From Sergeia podlipaevii (Eukaryota > Euglenozoa > Kinetoplastea > Trypanosomatida > Trypanosomatidae): a DNA stretch of 64,000 nucleotides. Shown here in pieces: positions 21,001-31,500 of this stretch; position 1 is the stretch's first letter; every line of letters starts with the position of its first letter. Below the pieces are notes generated by a model, which saw only the letters and a list, made by a program, of their open reading frames with translations, searched no databases and was not told the DNA's origin. The DNA is taken from NCBI GenBank assembly GCA_030849805.1, contig JASANZ010002212.1, positions 1-64,000 of the forward strand, read 5' to 3'. Made by a program: the position numbers and the translations under genes.

Positions 21001-22121
21001 CTGACAACAGAGCTCTGCTGCGAGACTTCGTCCGAAGTGGCGCTCACTTGAGATATATCCAGAGGGTTGACCACAGGGGTGGTTGGGCTGATGCTGAACT
21101 CGGCCTCTAGCGTACGACTGGTGCGAAGCGCTGATAAGCCGTCATCTCTATCTTCCGTGATTCGGTGGAAGCGATGCTGCTCGGCAGCCTCAATTGCTGC
21201 GCGGTCAGCCTCCTCGGTACTGATGCAGGCGATCCTTTCCTCCAAGTCGTTCTCTCGCTGTGTGTTCTCGTTGGCTTCGTCCACTGCCGCTGCTGCCTCG
21301 TCCTCCTCAATCGTGTGCAGCACAAGTGACTTGGCAGGGATCTTGGGTTGCGCATCCACCTTGGTCATGATACGTTCGCTCTCTGGGCGTAGCGGGGCAG
21401 GCTCAGAGCGAGTTCTATCTTTTGACTTGCGCTTCGGCTGCTGCGTAGCAGTCGATGGAAGCGCGTAAAGGCTGACCGCCGGCGGCTCTAGCGCCTGGGC
21501 AGCTACCATTTCCTTCTCCCGCTGTTTCTCACGACGGGCGTGTGCGGGGTCGACTGGCAGAGCCGCCACGGCATCGTGGGTGAGCGGGGAGGGCTCTCGT
21601 TCTCCCCCTCCCGCCATCACCACCGCACTGTCGGTCTCCACGATCGGGTTGACAGGGAACTGAACTGAACTGGACCGCTTCTTACGCTGAGAGCCATTGC
21701 TACTGCTGCGCTTCATTGCACTGCGCGCGGGAGCGCTGCCACGCGAGAATGCCGTCGCCCGCGAGCCCACAGAGGACACGCCATCGTCAATCGCTATTCT
21801 GCCTCCTGCAGTCCCACCAGCAGCCGCGCCAGAAGACGAGGATGCGCGCTTGCGGCCCGACTGAGCCAGTCGGGAGATGCAGTGACACTGTGGGCATTCA
21901 ATAAAGCGACCTGCGTTGTCGCAGTTGACGAGTGCGCAGGGCTGGCAGGCGTAATGACGACAGTCTACAAGAGAGAAGAAGGCAAAGACCGGGGCGTGCG
22001 GGTCTGACGCAGGAGGTGAGGAGCGACGACGGCAAAATACACACGTGTTTTTGTCGATCGAGCTGCTCCCAGATTGCCTAATGGAGGCCAAGGAAATATT
22101 CTGAGACTGAAGACCCGCCAT
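15015..22121 (-). CDS. 2368-residue RING-finger and coiled-coil protein
   Basis: An N-terminal C3HC4 RING finger is visible with every ligand in place: C27-x2-C30, C54-x-H56, C59-x2-C62 and C76-x2-C79. This suggests ubiquitin E3 ligase activity. A disordered region follows to about residue 520, then a long Glu/Arg/Ala/Gln coiled coil at about 527-1150. It includes two tandem copies of a 62-residue segment. Around residue 1590 a second Cys cluster (CTRC, CWSC, CRLC) looks zinc-binding. Near residue 2200 there is a third (CYSC and CSHC). The rest is low complexity. RING followed by coiled coil recalls TRIM proteins, but no B-box sits between them and the size is far larger, so I do not call it a TRIM. 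Substrate and location are unknown. A clear acceptor lies 98 nt upstream of the ATG. Confidence 0.88.
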   Translation of the reverse strand: MAGLQSQNISLASIRQSGSSSIDKNTCVFCRRRSSPPASDPHAPVFAFFSLVDCRHYACQPCALVNCDNAGRFIECPQCHCISRLAQSGRKRASSSSGAAAGGTAGGRIAIDDGVSSVGSRATAFSRGSAPARSAMKRSSSNGSQRKKRSSSVQFPVNPIVETDSAVVMAGGGEREPSPLTHDAVAALPVDPAHARREKQREKEMVAAQALEPPAVSLYALPSTATQQPKRKSKDRTRSEPAPLRPESERIMTKVDAQPKIPAKSLVLHTIEEDEAAAAVDEANENTQRENDLEERIACISTEEADRAAIEAAEQHRFHRITEDRDDGLSALRTSRTLEAEFSISPTTPVVNPLDISQVSATSDEVSQQSSVVSKTSSRLRHKSSKSHFQQQQQQQPPQQRSGEAQSSPAAEPLVGIYSANGESSETSAQAPPTLLSQETPTDQATDTKPADTAADGGTHAHAATDKAPDQQTGAASQPSHEHPSTTTEPTATTSAPAGQHPENEQLELEGPSANLTANIQSLDISESVDREAIEEAQKSLHKDAMAALEAYTQLAAEQKEAARLVQLQAQQQEEQEGSHAPHAADAAGPVKTGAYPRGEQKEQELEKERHARRAAREVENFQHDMEASERQRVHLEQERARVALAADITAAIQAHAQLLEEQKEQELGKERQARRAAREVENFQHDMEASERQRIEREQERVRASLATEAAAAAQLRLVTKAAQAAREQALAQEQLRVKKEQELHQALAEQEDYLCEEEDDRFAIKEEEREQRRVLRVKAARAASARALSNSEMLDSTATVTGGGGTEGFTSIMSEATTVGPVGARNAHDRGSFLDASAQQAPSDGSVRNGTPISGPTQREVELLQQLREQERARGEEILNANERLLEAERRLAAEAHTRELAEAARVAALAEAERLLAEAEQRGEERIRRVREAAQQELEECIDAIRSEAERRAAHEAALRALEEEERAAMLEAKLQAAERNLEDAQRRAALEISKAREEAQIQAAIEAARVGRQAREREAEFAEREHAANMLRLAERTKEREEAEERLRAIEQRATETIREATEEAQKAAAGAQARLEELQKRQADRAAEVQRAQEQLFEAREQKREFESQREASQRGGSSFQTTPLLSRSSANSARIAQAVAMAATAGQQGSPTPLGALNMSGTSAGYLSNSNISGHHTPTYRVQVKHSDRGAPHTPEHPSTALSSVRRSQNVYNEDPHEHLAQSPSQPPTIYGDGATPNTLHSVSQRGSPQSHLRGSMMPPPQQPVSASVTPLRSPLSHQQQQQQPARSEQGDMDAGPIASTQFHLLTERLVRAAIQEAVQEILRAQEDVRAMREQAEEQASEGERRYLARRQDRDRAERDLLEAESSLDDGDNATEESSRGDPRETQHHRQRDAHDETAGSHSFYSDDAAWEESVQSTPYFDTPFRTRGAPPGRGTGISAAVAPPQHHRYQHQQQQQQDQRRQVLQSEHRRSLSGMHPKNYTRKDHPHHDSRHYPRAEAAAAHQYYYSPQDAAAAAGGGGAGEIAGETPPRRSQTRPDHHDAGNAYEHEDKDEREAPQQQQMERESQRRSSCSVVDSMPHPNMMCTRCYRDDTTSACWSCGEVVCRLCGVRQGALRKLCCAAQQRELQKSFADLKRQQKLNVRDAETSPIVVVEAGVLNAPQLPPPHQQVSRRLLESVQSTPGRLSPAQQRPLRVETRSIAVEVPASVTAATQTSGARRHGRQPSTQEASSASLPTSPSARRASTLHASRNSMESKTESRSHHATQHTRHHGGEDDEDGVRFEVVVARSHDYEGRKREDSRSDDEVDEVAVDIEAVLDREAEAPISPERHAQSISSEPEEPKTVKKKFDAFFVPFGIDGEPRRAKPPTPCNYVPSKMFSTKSASSHPPMKKESNTRSASPRTGSGNFTFTVKPMPPSAAAKRDRNWGREFMQQVTGGAARRPPPPPSQARRHYPNSGTETRNRSQLRRRPSVPRNGWDEARKPTRDRRPGRPVSPYGRGASGEKVANPYLAYSSTDNMSAYQPQYEMSDIQYGDAHASGSAALHPRGTSTWGVTDPREFHYPRTVEELLGETHYAGRPLVPPEVARAAAQQQRRYRQQPFSSVIPRPWDTDELHKETTNLRHMPANECRRHSSSFDSYSLLPSGEHMESRRQPGAVDGMAITPVLNRNARPPQEEQSEQPRTASKHFVDPTEATRCYSCGVRSGRAELGGRCSHCAARAASGGKHFDGVPEKQQQKQQQHVRTGQDVRRREAPTLEELDRRLRQLREQDHRDLLEDRHRSRENGATRHPSTRIFDPTVTVVFGGGGQRPQSRSRSGRTRQLHTVSPPWRTDLNTSPIKPPWNVTQPRSPLYRPSSRVCTGDY
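19990..20361 (-). repeat. Tandem 186-bp duplication in the RING gene coiled coil
   Basis: The plus-strand segment beginning GCCTCCATATCATGCTGAAA occurs at 20053 and again at 20239, exactly 186 bp apart. It encodes the core REVENFQHDMEASERQR in both copies. The outer limits given are approximate. Confidence 0.75.
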
Positions 22122-22219
22122 TGAGGAAGAAGTTTAATCTAAATACGTTGAAAGAGTGACAAGAGTGTGTGCTTATATATAGTTCCTAGTCTTACTCACT
22201 ATTTGAACAATGAAGAAAT

Positions 22220-22245
22220 CTAACAACAACACGAAAAAAAAAAAG
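22220..22245 (-). promoter_or_regulatory. Predicted spliced-leader acceptor for the RING gene
   Basis: The minus strand reads a C plus T-run then CGTGTTGTTGTTAG, with AG at 22220-22221. The 5' UTR would be 98 nt. A similar tract lies further upstream near 22400. Confidence 0.6.
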
Positions 22246-22811
22246 ATGACGTCTATATCCAATTCCTTAATATACCTTAACTTCTCTTCCTTCTTTCCTT
22301 TTGCCTTCTTGTCTAGACTTATCTAAGTAGGTTTCCTTTTTGAAGAAAAATCAACAACGACAACTATTAAAAACCGACTAGACTAGAGCAGAGAATGAAT
22401 CTAACAACAACAAGAAAAAAAGAAGACTGTGACGAGTAATGTTCTAGAGCCCAGTCCTATTTGCTACGACTCTTCCTAGCTCTCTTCTCTAAATAGAAGA
22501 AATATATATATATATTATTTTTTCTTTTGGGTTTGTGTTTTGTTGCCTCAGGTTCTGAGCCACCACAAACAGCAGGAAAGTTGACCCCTCACAAACACAA
22601 AAGAAATGAACTACTAGAAGAAGACATTTGAAAAAAAAGAAAAGGAAAGAAAAAAAAGAGAGGAAAACGCACAAAGAAAAATAAGATAGAAGGGCAATGA
22701 ATATATATATATATGCGATGGCTACTGTATATTGAGAGTCGAATTTTATAGCGTTTTCATACAGGCGACTTTCGTCAAACACATAGTATAATACTTTTGT
22801 GCGTGCATAAC

Positions 22812-22829
22812 ATATATATATATATATAT
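22812..22829. repeat. (TA)n microsatellite
   Basis: About nine uninterrupted AT dinucleotides occur in the spacer upstream of the RING gene. Confidence 0.9.
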
Positions 22830-23274
22830 GTAGATGTATACAGGGTCACCAATTGAAACTAAACACAGCTGACACACATAAAAAAAAAATTCGTAGTTAG
22901 CAAGCAGGAACAGTCACAGACGTGTGTACGGAAGAAAGGGGCATGCACACATACAAAAAAAGAAAAGAAAAGCAAGCAAGCAAGAAGAAAATTAGTTCCA
23001 CACTTTTTCTTTACTGTGGTACAGGGAGCAAGTAGCCTCTGTGAGAAAAATACACACACACACGCATTCACACTCACACACACACTCACTCACCCACACA
23101 CACATATATATACATATATATACACCGCAAAATCGCAGCTATATCGCTGAGCAATGAGCAACCAAAGTAATAGAAACACAACAAAAGCCTTTCCCTCCCT
23201 CCTTCACTGCACACGCAACTGAGCGAAGAATAACTCAAAAGAAAGAAAAAAGAAAAAAAAAGAAAGACTGTGAC

Positions 23275-25056
23275 TCAAAACTCCACTCCTTGCGCCGCCT
23301 CACGTGTGATCTCTTCTTGCAGGAGTTCATCAAGTGCACACTGCAGCCGCAGCTTCGCTACTCGCAGTTGCACATCGTTCAGCTCCGAAAACGCCTGGCG
23401 TACCTCTCCAACGTAGTTTTGCCGTACACCACCACCGCCACTTCGTCCTGGGCTGTCGTGAGCACGCAAGGGTGAAACAGCTGGGATGGTGCTGGCGGTG
23501 GTACCCACCGCCGCTGCATTCGCCGAGGCACACGTGAACGGTGCGCATAGCGAGGGAAGAACTAACCGCAGCACGGTGTCCTTCACTGAATACATGTTCC
23601 ACTTGCTTTTGGTTGCCTCTACCTGCTGTTGGCCAAGGTACTGACACAGTCCACTACGCTGTTGCTGTGCTGTAGGGCCACCAGCCACAAGTTGTGCGGC
23701 CGCCCCTGTGCCTCCTGACGCTTGATGTATCGCCTCTGAGCTACCCTGCGTTGTGAAATGCTCGTCCAAAGTCGAGGTAGCTTCCACCCATGGCTGTTGC
23801 TGCTGTGATTGCCGTGGAGGCGTCACCAAAGCGGTCCTGTTGCGACCAACCACAACTTCTTCCCTATCGTCGCCGTTGCGCACACGAGCACCCACTGATT
23901 CCACAGAGGACGAGGAGGAAAAGCTTGGGTTGTGCGCTGTATCTTCCGTGGCGGACCAACTGCAACCATCGAAAGACGAGCCACATGCGTTGGCACGCTT
24001 CACGTCGCTGCTAGAGCATTGTTGCTCCTTTTCCTTGGCGTGTTCACGCGCCACGCCGTGCCAGCCGCGCTTCTCCCTTTCTCCGTCCTCCCCCTCTGTT
24101 GCATCGTACGAGTGCACTGGTGAAGGGAGGCGCGGAGCCAGAGGGTTGTAACTGAGTACTCTCATCGCGATGTGACGACTGGACACAATAAGCCTAGCAA
24201 GCCCCTCTGCGACTACAGTGTGCGCCGATCGCACTCCACCTCTGCGCCGTCTGTGCGATGTGGATCCAGCTTCACCTTTCCCTCTCGCGTTGTATTTGCG
24301 TCCTTCTTCATCTTGCTGTTCGTTAGAGTGCTGTGACGGCGGCGATGATGATGAACATGGCAGGGAAAAAGCATCTCTGCGCTCTACATCTGGTGTCTGC
24401 CAAGCACATCTTCTGCTATCGTCGTTCTCACGGAGAGTGATGCGTTCATCATAGTATCGAGAAGACGATCGTTGCAAAGTTAGCAAAGGCACTGAAGCTG
24501 CCGTTGCCGATGACGCTGCCGCTCCCTCCATCACTTCTGCATGCACTTCCTTCACCTCCGCACACCGCAGATTGTCACACGTTGTGCACAGACGCATCTC
24601 TCGCTTACCTAGAACGGTACCATCCCTCGCAAGCTTCGCGAGAAGCTGCTGGTGCTGGTACTGCTGTTGCTGTCTTCGCGGTAGCCACATCTGTTCCAAC
24701 TCCTTGTACAGTTCTTCTGCTTCTTCATCTTCTTCGGATGGGAGTATTGGGCCCGATGTGGTCTGCTGCTGCTGCTGCTGCTGCTTCCTACTACCACTAA
24801 CCCGCTCTCCATCCATCAACGGCTCAGCGCTGTTGTTCCCACCAGTGCCGCCACTCGTGCCGCAGCAGGTACGAGCGAAGCCAACCCCTTGAGATGAAAA
24901 GGGCGATGTTACGAGCGCAGGAGTAGAGGGATGATATGGGGCGATATGATGACATGCTAAGCATTCCCACACCAGCACTGGCATTGCTGGGGAGAGGAAG
25001 CTGCTAGAAGAGCTTCTATTGGACATCTCTCCCACTCGCGTACTAAGATGATCCAT
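23275..25056 (-). CDS. Unrecognised 593-residue protein with paired Cys motifs
   Basis: I do not recognise the family. The first 165 residues hold three Cys groups: C32-x2-C35 followed by HH, a CC pair near residue 65, and CTTCDNLRC near residue 155. Together these could bind zinc, although Gln/Glu-rich low-complexity sequence separates them. The centre (about 200-480) is Ser-rich and disordered-looking. The last 40 residues form a probable amphipathic helix (AFSELNDVQLRVAKLRLQC). There is no clear signal peptide or membrane segment. The start is well supported: a long uninterrupted pyrimidine tract and AG lie 92 nt upstream. Zinc binding is inferred from Cys spacing only. Confidence 0.85.
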   Translation of the reverse strand: MDHLSTRVGEMSNRSSSSSFLSPAMPVLVWECLACHHIAPYHPSTPALVTSPFSSQGVGFARTCCGTSGGTGGNNSAEPLMDGERVSGSRKQQQQQQQTTSGPILPSEEDEEAEELYKELEQMWLPRRQQQQYQHQQLLAKLARDGTVLGKREMRLCTTCDNLRCAEVKEVHAEVMEGAAASSATAASVPLLTLQRSSSRYYDERITLRENDDSRRCAWQTPDVERRDAFSLPCSSSSPPSQHSNEQQDEEGRKYNARGKGEAGSTSHRRRRGGVRSAHTVVAEGLARLIVSSRHIAMRVLSYNPLAPRLPSPVHSYDATEGEDGEREKRGWHGVAREHAKEKEQQCSSSDVKRANACGSSFDGCSWSATEDTAHNPSFSSSSSVESVGARVRNGDDREEVVVGRNRTALVTPPRQSQQQQPWVEATSTLDEHFTTQGSSEAIHQASGGTGAAAQLVAGGPTAQQQRSGLCQYLGQQQVEATKSKWNMYSVKDTVLRLVLPSLCAPFTCASANAAAVGTTASTIPAVSPLRAHDSPGRSGGGGVRQNYVGEVRQAFSELNDVQLRVAKLRLQCALDELLQEEITREAAQGVEF

Positions 25057-25550
25057 CTATTGTGTATATACAGCCTCCTCTTACAATATACCTTGAGGTT
25101 GCGTACTACTATTTAAATCCCCTCTTTTTTGGTGTAGCAAAGTACTTTCTAAGAGGAGAGGAAAAAAAAAAGAAGGAAACAGGACTATAAACATCCATAT
25201 TCGCCATAAGTAAATGAGGATAAAGTTGAAATTGCTGTGGCGCTGAGTGGGAAAGAACAGCGTGTGAGAGGTAAAGCTACACAATACACAAGCCTTTACA
25301 TGGCATGCGATGAACAATCATATCATATATGTATACATACACAAAAGTTGACTTAGTGGCGAGCCTTCTTTTGTAAAGCGCAATCTCGCGCAGTTCATTT
25401 TTCTTTCCTTCCTCAATTTATTTTTGTTTTGCTGTTGTCATTGTTGTATACATCACAATACATGCGTAAATATATAAATATCTAAATATATATATATATA
25501 AATGTGAAAGTAACAGAGACCAACACCATAAGCCAAACTCACCTCCTGCT
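25057..25550. other. Spacer between the 593-residue gene and the giant ankyrin gene
   Basis: This 494-bp spacer contains the 5' UTR of the 593-residue gene and the 3' UTR of the ankyrin gene. TA-rich repeats occur at about 25470-25500. Nothing else is seen. Confidence 0.6.
25149..25176 (-). promoter_or_regulatory. Predicted spliced-leader acceptor for the 593-residue gene
   Basis: The minus strand reads an unbroken pyrimidine tract of about 24 nt ending CCTCTCCTCTTAG, with AG at 25149-25150. It is one of the cleanest acceptors in the window. Confidence 0.7.
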
Positions 25551-28500
25551 TCACAAAGTGTTTGCGTATCTAAACGAGTTCAGTTTTAGAAGCCGCGCAG
25601 CGGCAAGGGCGTCTCCAGCGGTCTCCACATCGTAATTGGGACCAATCACAAACCCCAGCTCGCGGGACAGCCTCGCACCGGCGCTAGAGGCAAACTGCTT
25701 TAAAAGCACCCGCATGAGCGCTTGTTGCTCGACCGTAGCCACACCACCCACTGGTGCTATGGAGTCAATGAGCATCACTTGTTCTTCGCTGACACTTGCA
25801 TCTGCATCATCTGCGTGGTGGTGCTGCTGTTGCTGCGCAGCCTTACCTGCACCAGCGGCAGCCTTCTTGACGCCACCAGAAGCCGCTTTTGTGGCGCTCT
25901 TCTCTCCTGTGGTACCACCACCAAGACGCATCGCACCACTCCTCGCTGCACGCGAGCTGTCTGGGGCAGCTGAGGTTGAGCCACGGTTTCGCGTTAGTTT
26001 TGGTCTATGCTGCCGCACTATCCACTCCTCTAGCTGTGCCGCCATGCATGCTGGAGGTCCGAGTCCCGTCATACCCGCTGCCCCACTTCCCTCGACACTG
26101 TTGTAACTGCTCATTGCAGGGTCAAACATAAACGGGTCTGGCATCATGACTGGTGCCGTGATCACTTCTGGCTGGACTGGAACCTCAACTGCGACGGAGA
26201 CGGAATTGATAGCAGCAGCATTGCCACGCTCGTTGTGGGAGGAGGTGCTGCCTGCGCGCTTCCGTGCCTGTGAGCCCACCCCTTTCTTTCCATTCCTCGC
26301 ATCGTTGTCAGCGGTGGTTGTGCGAGACTTGGGGGGTGCTGTAGTGCTGCTCATAAACTGATTACACGCCAGGTACGGCAAGGCAGCGGAAGTTTTGACA
26401 CCTCCAGCACCAATGGCCAGCTGCATGGGCGTCAGGGACACAAGCAAGGCGCCTTCGTTGACGTTCTCGCACTCATCCGCCACCTCCTCCGCATCTGCTC
26501 TGCGTGCTGCCGCGGCCTTGTGGAAGAGCGCCGCGTCTGTCGTTCTGCCTTGTGGGGGCGGCAGCGGGAATGCGTTGCCGCCTGCCTTCCCCCCACGACC
26601 TCCACCAGCACTGGATGGTGCTGTCCTTCTACCAGTATTGATAGTGAAGTCACCCAAAGCCTGAGCAAGGGCCGGCACAGGGGGCGGCAGCGCTAGCGGA
26701 AACACAACAAACTGACGCCGCTCTAGCATCTGGATGACATCTCGCTGCGTCAGTGGTATCACGGAACGCTCAAGAGTGGAAACAGGGCCAGCTTGTCGTT
26801 TGCTGCCCGCAGTGCCCAGGAACGAGCGATGACCTGCACCTGCCATAAGACCTAAGTTAGCTAGGTCGTCCGAGGCCATTGTAGTATCCTGCCCGGCGAC
26901 CGCGCCTTTAAAAATGGAGGGCAAGGCAGCCGCCCCTCCTCCTGTTCTTCTTTTCCCAGCTTTGTTCCCTCCATTTCCGGGGAAGTCGTGCGCCAAAGCC
27001 TCCATATGTGACACGTTCCCCGGTGCGTGATGCTGCTGCTGCTGTGGCCTCAACACTGGGGGGAGGAGATGAAGCGTATACTTGCTGTGAATGTCCGCAT
27101 CAGAGCCAGGGCCAGTGGTGGCACCATTCAGCACAGCGAGCATTTCTGCGTGCTGGTTCTGGCGCGTATTTTTGGCTTGTTCATCCGCATTGTCTTCTGC
27201 CCCCACGTCACCGCTGTTGTTGTTCTTGTTGTCTTTGCTGTGGTGATGAGCGGCTCTTCCTGTGCCGTACAGCTGCACAAGTTCGTCGTCAAAGGAGCAG
27301 AGTCCTAGATGCAGCAGACTCACATCATCGTCGAGCAGCACGGGTATGACGTAATCAGCGGTAGTTCTTTGTGCTGCTAGTAGCTGACGAAGCAGCGCCG
27401 CGTCTGCAACCGCTGGCATTCCGGCGAGCGGCGCGGCAGCCCCCGAAGATCCATCTGGCGCTCCATTCGCTCGTCCTGATGAAGATGCTCTGCTGTTTGC
27501 GTTTGCGCTGGCACGACGCCCGCTTGCCCCAGCCGTCGCAGCGGCAATGGATGCAGTGTGATATTGAGCCAGTTTCGCTTTTTCATACCGGTGCTTGAGT
27601 TCGTGACCGCTACTCTGCTCTGAAAGCCCCGCTGCTCGGTTGACGTTCTCAGCATTGTCACCGTCTTGCAGTCCAAGATAGTTCTCCGAGGTGAGAACGA
27701 TACGGGGGACATTGAAGAACCCGTCCTTCCCACTTTTTGACTTGCTGATGGTTCCCAGAGAAAGCAGCAGCTGCTGCTGTTGCTGTTGTTGCGACCGCAG
27801 ATCTAGCGTGCGACTAAAGGTCTGCGGGTTAGGACGGTAGCTTGGGGGCACGCAGCCGTAGAACTGGAGGAGCTGAATCATACTCGCACTGCGGGCGTAG
27901 TCGAATGCAGTTAACCCATGACGGTTGCGCCGTATCACGTACCGTAGAAACATGCCGGGGACACCCGTGATGATATCACCGCTGTCCTCCCTACTCGATG
28001 CTGCCGAAGATGCGGCGAACTTCGGGGAGGATTCGTGAATCGCAAAGCGGCCTGGATTGAGCGTAGGTTCATCGTAGCGCATGCGAGCAAAGTAGGCAAG
28101 ACACGCCGCCAGAAAGTACTCCGCGACCTGGCACTGATCATTGATCACTAGAAGATGCAACAGGGAGTCCTCGTGAGCGTGGGTGAGGTAGCGCAGGGTG
28201 ATCAGCTCGCCGTGACTCGTGTACCATCGATTGGGTGGCTGTGAAGCAGCGAAGAAGACCTGCAGCGCAGGGACGCTCATCGGGGCACGACGATCCATCA
28301 AGAACAGCAACACTTCAATTGTGTTCATGGATGGCTGCGGGGACTGTAGCACTAATGCAGCGTGCATTGCCCAGTCTCCCTGGAGGTACATGAACCAGCG
28401 CGGGGGTGGCGCAGCAACCTCATCTTGATCTGGCGTGGCTGCTGCTTGTGCGGCGACGGAGCCAGCCGCTGAAGACGAGTGCTTTTTTCTGCCAGAGTTC

Positions 28501-31500
28501 GTGGAGGGTAAAGAAACAGGGACTTGTCCCTGAGCATGCAAGCCTTGACGGTGTCGTGGTGATTGTACAGTCACTGTCAAACCGCCACCACCATCACGCC
28601 CACCAGTAACGCCGCCTGGGGCATTGCCACTTTTGTATTGATGCGTCGTCGCGATTTTCACAGAATTTTCTGCATTTCTGTCGATCTTCTCTGCCACAAC
28701 GAAGTGAACGACGGGGGCACGAGGTGCGGTAGGCATACTCACCGCCTTGGCAGCTGCACCAACGCCCCAAGTAACCCTCGTGGCTTCCTGGCGCTCCGCT
28801 GTTGCAGTGAGAACGGTCCCACGACGTGCGCAGCTGCGGGCAAAAATGACATCTTCATCTTCTGCAGACAAAGTGACGGGGGGCTGCGACGAAGCCACGC
28901 CACCGCGGTTTGCGCTGATGCCACCGAGCGTTCCCGATGCATTGAGTGCATCATCGTCATCAACGGCGAAATGCAAACGGGACTCACTAGACGCTGCTGT
29001 CGCTGTGTCTTGAAGTGCTGCTGATTGTGGTGGTGCTTTAGAGAGGGATGTGAATGGGTACCTACTTCCACGTTGTGGAGCGGCGCCATCCTCACTTGGT
29101 GCCGTCAAAGTAGCGTCCTGCTGCTGTTGTACACAAAGCAAAGCGGTTCCCTCTGGCACGCCCGTGTTGGCATCAACGCGGTCGTAACGCATTGTGGAGA
29201 GAAAAGATGCGGCAAGCGGGGTCTCGTGGTACAGGCGGCGCAGCGTCTTGATGCTGCCAGCTGCCACAGCGAGAAGATCGAGCCTTCTCACTTCAATGAG
29301 CTCCTGCCACAGAAACCCTTGCATCTTGTCAAGAATCTGAACGATTTGAAGAGGGGTCACCGCGTTTGCAAGAGAGGGACTGCTTGCAAAGACAGCAGCT
29401 GCAGTGGGGCCGTTGAGTGTGACTGGCACGTTGCCCAGACCACGAGGGCTGCTCAATGTGGCGTCCGAGGAAGACCTACGGCCCTGCGTCTGCGTCTGCT
29501 GCTGTTGCTGCACTTGTTGTCCGGCACTACCTTCAGGCAACCTTAGCTGTACCGCGTCGTACAGCACATTAACATCATCAAAGCGCACGGCGAGGTCGAC
29601 AATGTCACCGAGCAGCGTGCCTATAAGGCCCTTTTGCTGAGGTTCTTCTGACACTACAGTGGACTTCTTCTTAGCGCCTTTCCCATTTGTCGTTGAGTTT
29701 TTTTTCTTGCTGTTCTCTGAGCGCCCCTTCCCCGCCGAGGACGGCCGTTTCCTTTTAGTTATTGAGCTTCCACGCACTGAGAACGGCATCAGCGTCTCCG
29801 CCACAGCGAGAGCCATGAGCTCAAGAAAAATAGTCGTGCGCCGCGTGAGATGCATCCAGTTCGTGATGACCTGGCCGCCGTTGCCTTTTTTTTTCCCGTT
29901 GCGGCTACGTGCTGCGGTCGTCTGCTGCAGCTGCGGAGCCTGAGAGCTTGGGTAATTGGAAGCCTTAGCGCTTGACAAACTCAAAACACCCGCAGTACTG
30001 CGCACAATGCCGGTCTGCTGGGTCGAGTCAGATACAGCCAAGATGCTCTCAATTGAACCTGCCTGTAGCGGCGAGAAAAAAGTGGGACTGAGGGGCCTGG
30101 GGCTCTGTCTCACTACTGAAGAAGGAGCAGCAGCAGCGGCTCGTTCCATTGCATCTGCGACCGCACCCTTTTTAATGAGATAAATGGGAACTGCAGGCGC
30201 GCCAGGTAGAAGCACCCGCAGCACCGAACTCCATATCTGTGACGATATTGACAAGTCGTTGAAACGCCCGATGTATTGCGTGAAGAGGATATTCGTCCAG
30301 AAGGCGTCCTTGCACTCGACGGGAGAAAGGAACGACCTCACCGCACTCGAGTATTCACCGACGAGCTGCAAAGCCGGGATCGGGTGAATATTTGGGTATG
30401 CCAGTCGCAGAAACTCAATCCTGGCCTCTAAATTGGGAATGCTTTCGAGAAGCGCAAACACTACACTAGTATCCTCCTCGCCGTAGTACACGCGTGTGGC
30501 GAGTGTCATGCGGACAAAGCGTGGTGCGAGGTTGTCAGCAAGACATTTGGTAACCCGATGCCTTTCCGTGCCTTCACCATGTGGCACAGGAGTTAGCTCC
30601 GTGCTGTTGCTAACGCCAATACCAACCCCGAGCTGAATGTCGCATTGGCTGTGGGCGTCTGAGGCGTTCGTGATGCCTTCTGTTACCCTCAACTTACCTT
30701 GACAAGGAGAGGAAGAGCTAGTGACTTTACTCGGTGTATAGGTTTCGACGCTATTTGTGCTATGGCACGCGAAGCTGCCATCTGCAGGTCCCGCTGTCAA
30801 TGGCCGCAGCCGTGGTCCCCTTCCTCCCACTGAGAGGGCGGCACTGGGGATCTCTGCCTTTGTCTTGAATTCATTCTCACCGGTGACGCTGCAGAGTTGT
30901 GGTGGCGCGACAGCGACGCACGAAGAAGCAGGGGCGTCAACATCCACTTCTTCATAGGCAGGAATGTCGGCTGTGGGGACATGCACGTGAGGCGCCTGGC
31001 TGGACGTTGTCTGATGACCCACACCCTCAAAGCTTTCCCTTTCGCTGCTATCACTATAGTTGGTGCGAGGACTCTCAGGTGCTCGTGGAGAAGCTGCGGA
31101 CCACAAATGTGTTGGAGGGCATACCACCAGTGAGATGAGGGGTACATGCCCAACTTTCGCAGCCAGCAATATGGCCGTTTCGCAGCGGTTGTTGGTCTTG
31201 TAAAGTACACTTAGCAGATCCCGCATGGAAAAGAGCTTCATACAAACATCTAGCAGCCCCTTCACACTTGGAATGGTATAGGGGTCACGATAGACATACG
31301 TTGCAGCGTGCGTCTCGACTTCAGCGGCATCGGCAGTGTTAGCGTTGTGGGGCGGCACTGTTGATGCCACCTCGCTGTAGCTATCTGCAGTGTTGGCCTT
31401 TAGCCGTGAGTGCATCGGGTTTGAATTGCCACTCGCCGCGGCTGAAACGCCCTCCCGATGGGAATCCCCACTGAGCGGTATGATGGTCGCGCGGGACAAG

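Larger units (their letters stand above)
22122..23274. other. Spacer between the RING gene and the 593-residue gene
   Basis: This 1153-bp spacer is rich in simple repeats: TA near 22503-22516 and at 22812-22829, and CA/TG-type repeats at about 23050-23105 running into TA. No gene-like frame is convincing; a minus-strand frame at 22489-22782 is Phe-rich and unsupported. Confidence 0.6.

Noticed and set aside
22800..23110. TA and CA arrays as a CRISPR or centromere-like element
   Set aside because: They are simple dinucleotide microsatellites without spacers or higher-order units.
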